Source: an uncultured Bacteroidales bacterium (GTDB taxonomy: Bacteria > Bacteroidota > Bacteroidia > Bacteroidales > Marinilabiliaceae). From it: a stretch of DNA of 9,838 bases. Below are positions 4,864 to 9,838 of this stretch, piece by piece. Positions within the stretch are counted from its first letter, which is position 1, and every line of letters begins with the position of its first letter. Under the pieces are notes generated by a model. The model made no database searches and was not told the origin of the DNA. It saw only the letters and a list, made by a program, of their open reading frames with translations. The stretch spans positions 1 to 9,838 of the forward strand of contig CALAVC010000071.1 of NCBI GenBank assembly GCA_937892095.1. Direction: 5' to 3'. The position numbers and the translations under genes are program-made.

Positions 4864-7251
4864 ATGCAACTCCAATATCTCAACGGCATATCAACTACCA
4901 ACGCGCCACGTTTTCTGTACGACAGCGTTCAGCATCAGCTCCTCCACACGAGGGCTGATGTGGACTCTGTTGTCGGCGGCTTCGACCTGGACAACTATCA
5001 AGGTCTGAACACCGTAGCCGACACAGAGAAGATCCGTGCATACCTCGTCCGCACCAAGAAGATTGCCGACCAGTCGCCAGCTCTCATACAGTCAACGCGC
5101 AACCCAGAGACCTTCTCCCAGATGTGCGCCTACATCCTTCAGTATTGGGACACTGCCGAGCGCGAGCAAGCAGCTCTCCTGATGGCTCAGAAGGAGAAGC
5201 AGCTCTTTACTCATGGCATGATCCGTCGTGCCGAGGGTGACGAGTTCGGCTCCGAGTTCTTCAAGGCGCTCTATATGATGCTGCGCCCACAAAGCGAGAT
5301 TGCAGGTCTTTGTGGCACTGTCCTCAAACGGGCCAAGGGCAAGCTTCGAGCATCGGTAGCGACCGCTCGCAAGAATAATCAAAACACCTCTTCTGCCATA
5401 GCAAGTACAATCCGACGACACCGCAGAAACCGCACAGCCAACACTCCCAACCTGTCGGGCATCAACGACCCGATGGACGAGCTTACGCTCTGCGGTGTCG
5501 TTTACGGATTGGAAGATGAGTACACTAATGGCGACGAGACAAACAGACGTTACCTCACCAGACTACATAACGCCATTGACGAAGCGCCAACGCTCTTCTT
5601 CGACAACGAACGTGAAGCACGAGCAATGGTAAACGGCTTAGGCTCAGTCCTCGACTATTGGGACAATCCCGAACTACGCAACATTGCCCTCACTCAGGCG
5701 CAGAACAACCCAGCACTCAGTCCGAACTCTTCGGCTCTCTTCGGCTTCCTGAAGAAGGCCATCAAGAAGGTCGGCAAAGGCATCAAGAAGGCTGCCCAGA
5801 CTGTAGCCAAGGGCGTTAAGACAGCCGCCAAAGCAGTAGCCAAAATCACCAAGAAGATCGGCAAGAAGATTGCCAAGGTGGCCAAGAAGGTTGTCAAGTT
5901 CCTTATCCGCTTCAACCCTGTCACTGCCATCATGCGTGCCATCCTCTGCCTGTGCGCTCGCTGCAACTGGTTCTCATTGGCAAGCAAATGCTATCCTGGT
6001 TCTTTGACCGAAGCAGAAGCTCTGAAACTCGGCATCACTAAGGAGCAGTACGACAAGAAGTACAAGCCTTCATATAACAAGTTCAAGTCTGTCTTCGAGA
6101 AGATTGGCGGCAAGGAATCCAAGCTGAAATCACGTCTCAAAACTGGCTACAGCCGCAAGGCAAAAGGCGACCTCAATTCCACCATCTCGAAGTCTTCCAT
6201 CACAAAGCTTTACGAGGAGGGCGAGAAGGATGCCAAGGAAGAGATCGCAGACGAGAAGGCGCAGCTCAAACAGGAGGGCGCGATAGAAGATTCAACAGTT
6301 CCTGCTGGCGAGATTGTCAAGACTCAGGTGACTGTCGAGGTGGCAGCTAACGCTATCACGACAACGGCAGCAGCTTCTCTCTACGAGTCCACATCCGCAA
6401 CAAAGGTATTAGCGAATATACCTGCAAACACCTCACTATTGTACGATACCGCCACAAACAACGCGACCTACTACAATGTCAACTATGGCGGTCAGAACGG
6501 CTACGTCAAGAAGTCGCTCTGCCGTGCAGCAACCGATGCCGAAGCGCAGCAGCTTCAAACTACCGACACGACAAAGACTATCGAGGTCGATGCTCCTGTA
6601 AGTGGTCTTTTCGGTTTCAGCGGACTAGGCTACGTCGAGCCTGTCACGCTCTCTGCCATTGCAGGCACAGTAACCACCATCACTGGCTTAGTCGCCACCG
6701 TAGCCAAGGCTTTCGGCAAAGATAAGGTAGCCAACGCTGCCGAAACGGTAAGCACAACGGCCCAGATTGCCAACGGCATCAAGCAGAACATTGCCGATGT
6801 CAAGTCAGGAACTTCTAATGCTTTCGCCACCGTAGCCAACGGCACAAACAAGCTCACCTCACTCATCGACGCAGGCAAGCAGCTCGTCACCACAGGACAG
6901 AACGCAGCCGCATCGGTTAAGCAGACTATAGCCGAAGCGAAACAACCTACTGCCTCTGCTCCAGCTGCCGCACAACCTGCCGCCACTAGCAAGTTCTCCA
7001 ACGTCCTCAACAAGGTTCAGAGCGTTGTCGAGAATGTCGCTCCTGTCGTCTCGTCGTTCACACAGTCCAACCCCGATCCCACATCATCAAACACACCTCA
7101 GACCACCACGCCCGTCAGCGATCCATCGCAAAACTCTTCCCAATCCTCGTTCAGTGTAGCCCTCACGCCCACAACGAAGAAATATCTCATCATAGGCGGT
7201 GTTGCACTCGCTGGCGGACTGGCGGTCTTTGCCCTAACTCGTAAACGATAA
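4864..7251 (+). CDS. Large multidomain membrane-anchored protein (SH3b, basic amphipathic tract)
   Basis: A 795-residue protein I cannot place in a named family. Residues about 54-110 and 224-281 are an internal duplication (RxYLxR, then DxxPxL, then YWD and AL...AQ at an offset of 170-171). Residues about 293-351 are a lysine/alanine-rich amphipathic tract (FGFLKKAIKKVGKGIKK at its start), like membrane-active or DNA-condensing peptides of viruses, followed by a cysteine-rich patch (CLCARCNW, 362-369). Residues about 485-555 resemble a bacterial SH3 domain (AASLYESTSATKVLANI, NGYVKKSLC). A Gly/Ala/Thr-rich hydrophobic part (about 590-690) and a Pro/Ser/Thr linker (about 690-765) lead to a C-terminal membrane helix at 773-791 ending LTRKR. 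It has the look of a minor virion protein for membrane insertion or DNA delivery. The stop is four bases before the next gene. Confidence 0.75.
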   Translation: MQLQYLNGISTTNAPRFLYDSVQHQLLHTRADVDSVVGGFDLDNYQGLNTVADTEKIRAYLVRTKKIADQSPALIQSTRNPETFSQMCAYILQYWDTAEREQAALLMAQKEKQLFTHGMIRRAEGDEFGSEFFKALYMMLRPQSEIAGLCGTVLKRAKGKLRASVATARKNNQNTSSAIASTIRRHRRNRTANTPNLSGINDPMDELTLCGVVYGLEDEYTNGDETNRRYLTRLHNAIDEAPTLFFDNEREARAMVNGLGSVLDYWDNPELRNIALTQAQNNPALSPNSSALFGFLKKAIKKVGKGIKKAAQTVAKGVKTAAKAVAKITKKIGKKIAKVAKKVVKFLIRFNPVTAIMRAILCLCARCNWFSLASKCYPGSLTEAEALKLGITKEQYDKKYKPSYNKFKSVFEKIGGKESKLKSRLKTGYSRKAKGDLNSTISKSSITKLYEEGEKDAKEEIADEKAQLKQEGAIEDSTVPAGEIVKTQVTVEVAANAITTTAAASLYESTSATKVLANIPANTSLLYDTATNNATYYNVNYGGQNGYVKKSLCRAATDAEAQQLQTTDTTKTIEVDAPVSGLFGFSGLGYVEPVTLSAIAGTVTTITGLVATVAKAFGKDKVANAAETVSTTAQIANGIKQNIADVKSGTSNAFATVANGTNKLTSLIDAGKQLVTTGQNAAASVKQTIAEAKQPTASAPAAAQPAATSKFSNVLNKVQSVVENVAPVVSSFTQSNPDPTSSNTPQTTTPVSDPSQNSSQSSFSVALTPTTKKYLIIGGVALAGGLAVFALTRKR

Positions 7252-7255
7252 CCCC

Positions 7256-7759
7256 ATGGCAACAATCACTTCCGCATCGGATCTCAAAAGCCTATCATCA
7301 GTGGGCAAGCGCATCGTGGCCACGCAGTCCGACCCGCTCAACCTGCGTCAGGCTCCGTCCACGTCGAGCCTCGTCCTCATCCGCATTCCCAAAGGTGCAT
7401 CGGTGGATGTCCTCAACTGCGCCACCACTAGCGGATGGACAGCCGTTCGCTACAACGCCACCGAGGGCTTCGTCTCGTCACAGTATCTTGCCGAGCCAGG
7501 CTCCAGCTCTGTGGCCGACACGCAGCAGGCGCAGTCCGATGTCACCCACACGACTATCATCTCTCAACCAACATCAAACAACTTTTCCACAATGGGCGAA
7601 AAAATCAAGAAATACGGCAAGTACGTCCTCATCGCGGCAGGCGTAGGCATTGTCGCATACGCAGGGTACAAGCTCATGAACAAGAGCAGTGGCGGCAGTG
7701 GAGGGTCTAAGCGCAGGTCGCTTAATGGCGTTTCGCTGAAGCCTCTGAAACTGAAGTAA
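7256..7759 (+). CDS. SH3b-domain protein with C-terminal membrane anchor
   Basis: A 167-residue protein. Residues about 19-79 form a canonical bacterial SH3 domain (LNLRQAPSTSS at 28-38, RIPKGASVDVL at 43-53, GWTAVRYN at 60-67, GFVSSQYL at 71-78), a fold that often binds peptidoglycan peptides. A Ser/Thr/Gln linker (80-110) leads to a basic patch, EKIKKYGKY, and a transmembrane helix at about 122-140 (YVLIAAGVGIVAYAGYKLM), then a glycine/serine and lysine-rich tail. The architecture (SH3b, linker, C-terminal membrane helix, basic tail) repeats that of the end of the 795-residue protein, whose stop lies four bases upstream. A virion-membrane protein that touches the host cell wall fits; a host envelope protein is the alternative. 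The start ATG at 7256 has no clear ribosome-binding site, so coupling to the upstream gene is likely. Confidence 0.75.
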   Translation: MATITSASDLKSLSSVGKRIVATQSDPLNLRQAPSTSSLVLIRIPKGASVDVLNCATTSGWTAVRYNATEGFVSSQYLAEPGSSSVADTQQAQSDVTHTTIISQPTSNNFSTMGEKIKKYGKYVLIAAGVGIVAYAGYKLMNKSSGGSGGSKRRSLNGVSLKPLKLK

Positions 7760-7784
7760 AACACTCTATCAATTTCCATCAACA

Positions 7785-8288
7785 ATGTCAAAATCATCAT
7801 TCACAAAGGCGGTCAACACCAACAGCCTCAAGCGCATCGGATGTATGCTCCTTGGCGTGGGTGTCGGCACATTCATCAGCCGCAAGCTATCGGACACGGT
7901 TCAGACTTCGGGCGTTGACGGCATATCGCAATACTCGCACTACATCGGTCCTGCTGCCGTGGCTGTGGCTGGCCTCATGGCTCATCAGTCATCCAAGGAC
8001 GGCATGATCCGTGACATCGCTCTGGGTGCATCTATCTCAGGAGCATCCACCATCGTCAACAACGTCATGGGCAAACAGGTTGTCTCCCTCAATGGCGACG
8101 TAGAGCCAATGCTCCCTGGCATGGGTGGCGACATTCCGCTTCTCCCTTCCGAGAACTACGCGGCTACTCACTACGAGTCCGTTCAGGATGCTCCAGCCGA
8201 GGAAGTTCCAGTAGATCCCGTTGAGGGCATCGGTTCCGACCTCGCACCTGTTGACCTCTCAGGCATCGAAGAGGCAGCTATCGTCTAA
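7785..8288 (+). CDS. Small multi-pass membrane protein, acidic tail
   Basis: A 167-residue protein of unknown family. Hydrophobic, Gly/Ala-rich stretches lie at about 17-32 (RIGCMLLGVGVGTFIS), 54-67 (IGPAAVAVAGLMAH) and 76-95 (RDIALGASISGASTIVNNVM), so two or three membrane passes are likely. The N-terminus is basic. Residues about 103-167 form a Pro/Glu/Asp-rich acidic tail (DAPAEEVPVDPVEG), probably extended. It sits 25 bases after the SH3b gene and 38 before the 213-residue gene, in one operon. Small glycine-rich membrane proteins of this type are common in viruses with an internal lipid membrane; that role is inferred from context only. The start context, ATCAACAATG, resembles that of its neighbours. 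Confidence 0.65.
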   Translation: MSKSSFTKAVNTNSLKRIGCMLLGVGVGTFISRKLSDTVQTSGVDGISQYSHYIGPAAVAVAGLMAHQSSKDGMIRDIALGASISGASTIVNNVMGKQVVSLNGDVEPMLPGMGGDIPLLPSENYAATHYESVQDAPAEEVPVDPVEGIGSDLAPVDLSGIEEAAIV

Positions 8289-8326
8289 TTATCCATTTCC
8301 ATTATCCATTATCAACTGAAAAAACA
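8289..8326 (+). promoter_or_regulatory. A/T-rich leader of the 213-aa gene
   Basis: The 38-base gap has a short direct repeat (TTATCCATT and ATTATCCATT) followed by a GAAAAAACA run directly before ATG. No Shine-Dalgarno is seen. A-rich, unstructured leaders favour strong translation in Bacteroidota, as expected for an abundant structural protein. Confidence 0.35.
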
Positions 8327-8968
8327 ATGGCAAAAACAGTAAACGTCAATGCCTCAGAGCAGGCAACAGTCATCGGCGGCAAGCTCGTCAAGAAGCACAG
8401 CTCCGTCGGCACATACGACTCGACTGCAAAGGTTGAGTTCGAGTCTCGTCTTGCACTCCTCGACGAGGCAGTTGCAAAGGCCGTAGTCAACGGCTCTCTC
8501 AAAATCGTGGACTATGAGATTTACTCAACAAAGTGTCTCAGCGAGTCAACAACGGTCGAACTCATGGAGTCTGCCGACCAGAAGAAGGTGGGTCTCCGCA
8601 ACCTGAACAAACGTCAGCTTGAAGCCAACACCTACGCAGGCATCCAGTTCATCCAGTTGCTCTATTCCGAGAGCTCCGACACCGACGAGAAGGCTCGTGT
8701 GGCTACCGACTGGAAGCCTATCTCCGACACTCTTCTCCGCAATGGTGAGCTTGAAATCAAGCAGGGTGACAAGATCATCTATCCTCGCAACTCGATGGAG
8801 TGCTTCTGCACCAACTCCGACGCGCAGCACGGTCTCCAGGGCATGAAACGTCTTGAGAACATGAAGATCCTTGTTCCTCTCACCGACATCGTGCCTACGC
8901 TCTGGCTCCCAGCAGCAGCCAAGGGCGCAATCAAGATTGTATTCAAGGGCGTTAAGAACAACGGTTAA
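8327..8968 (+). CDS. Candidate jelly-roll major virion protein, 213 aa
   Basis: A soluble, beta-rich protein with no signal or membrane segment. Alternating hydrophobic strands appear at about 58-66 (LKIVDYEIY), 103-113 (YAGIQFIQLLY), 138-151 (RNGELEIKQGDKII), 178-186 (NMKILVPLT) and 198-208 (AKGAIKIVFKG). The closing order (a strand, a proline, IVPTLWLP, then a strand ending GVKNNG) resembles the C-terminus of jelly-roll capsid proteins of tailless viruses. At 213 residues it is short for a double jelly roll, so a single jelly roll or a partner subunit is more likely. It has the most A-rich leader in the operon and ends with tandem stops (TAA TAG) six bases before the next gene. I recognise no sequence family; the capsid role is a structural inference. 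Confidence 0.6.
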   Translation: MAKTVNVNASEQATVIGGKLVKKHSSVGTYDSTAKVEFESRLALLDEAVAKAVVNGSLKIVDYEIYSTKCLSESTTVELMESADQKKVGLRNLNKRQLEANTYAGIQFIQLLYSESSDTDEKARVATDWKPISDTLLRNGELEIKQGDKIIYPRNSMECFCTNSDAQHGLQGMKRLENMKILVPLTDIVPTLWLPAAAKGAIKIVFKGVKNNG

Positions 8969-8974
8969 TAGTCT

Positions 8975-9838
8975 ATGTTTCACATCATCCCTATATCGTC
9001 CGAGCTTACCATCAGTGCCACGCCTCTTGGTGCGAAGAGCATCCGTCATCTCTACTTCGAGAACAAGAATGACGGTCTCTTCCGTTTCAAGACATCGCCT
9101 GACACCATCTCCATCTCAGTTGACGGCAAGCAGATTTGCCGAGATCTTCTCGTGCTTCCGTTCTGCACGTCATCGCCTTACTCGCCTGACCGTTTTCCAT
9201 GGCAGAAGGTGGCTCTGGAGGTAAACGTAAACTGCAATCTCTCGGAGATCCGCATACAGTCATCAGCACTGGGCGACTTCAACGTCATCATGGTCTGCTC
9301 GGACGAAGGGGTTGATGAATCATTGGGCTTCGATTTCTTCGAGACCAAGCGCATCACGCTACGCAAGTCTGCCAACCTGTCTGTCATCCGTAAGGCTCTT
9401 CAGGAGGCTTTCGACAAGGCGGCTCTTACAGCTACCACTACCACGACTTCGCAAGGTGGAGAGGGACAGACTCCTACATCCACCACTACGACTACATCAC
9501 TTGAACTCACCAAGGATGACACACCTAAACTTTGGGAGAGATTCCTCGCAGATCAATCTGGTGTTGAGTGGCCATACACACTGTCTGCTGGTAGCGTATT
9601 GGCTCGCACCGCTCAATACAAAAAGGATGGCAAGCTGTCGATGACTCCTGCCAATGCGTGCAATCTGATTGTGACGTTCGCAAAGCTGTTTGGCTTGACG
9701 TATCGGGCGGTTTACACCGATGGAAACTTCCCTGCAATGCTTATTGAAGGCACACCGAAGGCTTCGCCCGACAACCTGAAGTATCTCTCATCCAACGGCT
9801 CTGAAGTCAAGAGTGCCGACAGTGTGTCTTTCTCGGTC
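8975..9838 (+). CDS. Beta-rich two-domain protein with Thr-rich linker (3' end missing)
   Basis: An open frame from ATG 8975 runs 288 codons to the window edge with no stop, so the C-terminus is outside. Residues 1-115 are beta-rich (IIPISSELTISATPLG, ISISVDGKQICRDLLV, ALEVNVNCNLSEIRI, FNVIMVCSD) and could be a jelly roll. Residues about 119-150 look helical (LSVIRKALQEAFDKAAL). A threonine-rich linker covers about 152-175. A second domain follows (LWERFLADQSGVEWPYTLSAG, FAKLFGLTYRAVYTDGNFPAM). It starts six bases after the 213-residue gene. A second capsid subunit, vertex protein or receptor-binding spike are all possible; I recognise no family. The opposite-strand and shifted frames here are shadows. 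Confidence 0.65.
   Translation, partial: MFHIIPISSELTISATPLGAKSIRHLYFENKNDGLFRFKTSPDTISISVDGKQICRDLLVLPFCTSSPYSPDRFPWQKVALEVNVNCNLSEIRIQSSALGDFNVIMVCSDEGVDESLGFDFFETKRITLRKSANLSVIRKALQEAFDKAALTATTTTTSQGGEGQTPTSTTTTTSLELTKDDTPKLWERFLADQSGVEWPYTLSAGSVLARTAQYKKDGKLSMTPANACNLIVTFAKLFGLTYRAVYTDGNFPAMLIEGTPKASPDNLKYLSSNGSEVKSADSVSFSV

Noticed and set aside
8546..9049. Minus-strand 167-codon frame, and other long antisense frames under the six-gene block (4016-4333, 5092-5421, 6630-7013)
   Set aside because: They are shadows of long plus-strand genes with strong codon bias, and their peptides show no domain or sensible composition.
8871..9644. Plus-strand frames 8871-9224 and 9312-9644
   Set aside because: Both overlap the open frame from 8975 that runs to the edge; their Ser/Arg-rich peptides are typical of shifted frames.
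3804..9838. Tailed-phage structural operon
   Set aside because: No terminase, portal, head protease, tape measure or tail fibre features; the many membrane anchors do not fit a tailed virion, though genes outside the window could change this.

Overview
This is most likely part of a mobile element, probably the genome of a small tailless virus or provirus, of the phylum Bacteroidota. Four things point to that host. A Bacteroidota-type -7 promoter box (TAnnTTTG) sits 24-31 bases before three start codons. Shine-Dalgarno sequences are weak or absent before most genes. The antitoxin looks like the DUF6088 type common in that phylum, and there is an HU gene of ordinary bacterial length. The left edge is not natural: bases 4-38 are an Illumina TruSeq adapter with one extra T, so real sequence starts at about base 39 and the first gene is cut.

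Layout. (1) 39-644, minus strand: a truncated ORF and a 152-residue protein of unknown function. (2) 645-934: a gene-free control region rich in palindromes and two-box repeats, lying between divergent genes. (3) 935-1369, plus: a CI-like helix-turn-helix regulator with a coiled-coil tail. (4) 1370-1666: a non-coding gap with a promoter box next to HU. (5) 1667-1930, plus: HU. (6) 1941-1968: a strong hairpin that can end transcription from both sides. (7) 1974-3594, minus: an AbiE-type antitoxin/toxin pair whose genes overlap by 14 bases, with an inverted-repeat operator over its probable promoter. (8) 3595-3803: a divergent control region with 20-bp tandem repeats. (9) 3804 to the right end, plus: six closely packed genes, the last one cut by the window edge.

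The six-gene block is the interesting part. It encodes a membrane-anchored LEA-like/transglutaminase-like protein; a 795-residue protein with a duplicated helical module, a lysine-rich amphipathic tract, an SH3b domain and a C-terminal membrane anchor; a small SH3b protein with a membrane anchor; a small protein with several hydrophobic segments; a 213-residue beta-rich protein that could be a jelly-roll capsid protein; and a large beta-rich protein with a threonine-rich linker. Anchored domains next to a likely abundant beta-rich protein, with no terminase, portal or tail gene in view, fit the virion module of a membrane-containing icosahedral virus. I infer this from architecture; no gene here is a proven capsid or packaging gene. 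The regulator, HU and toxin-antitoxin genes would be the control, DNA-organising and maintenance or defence part of the same element.
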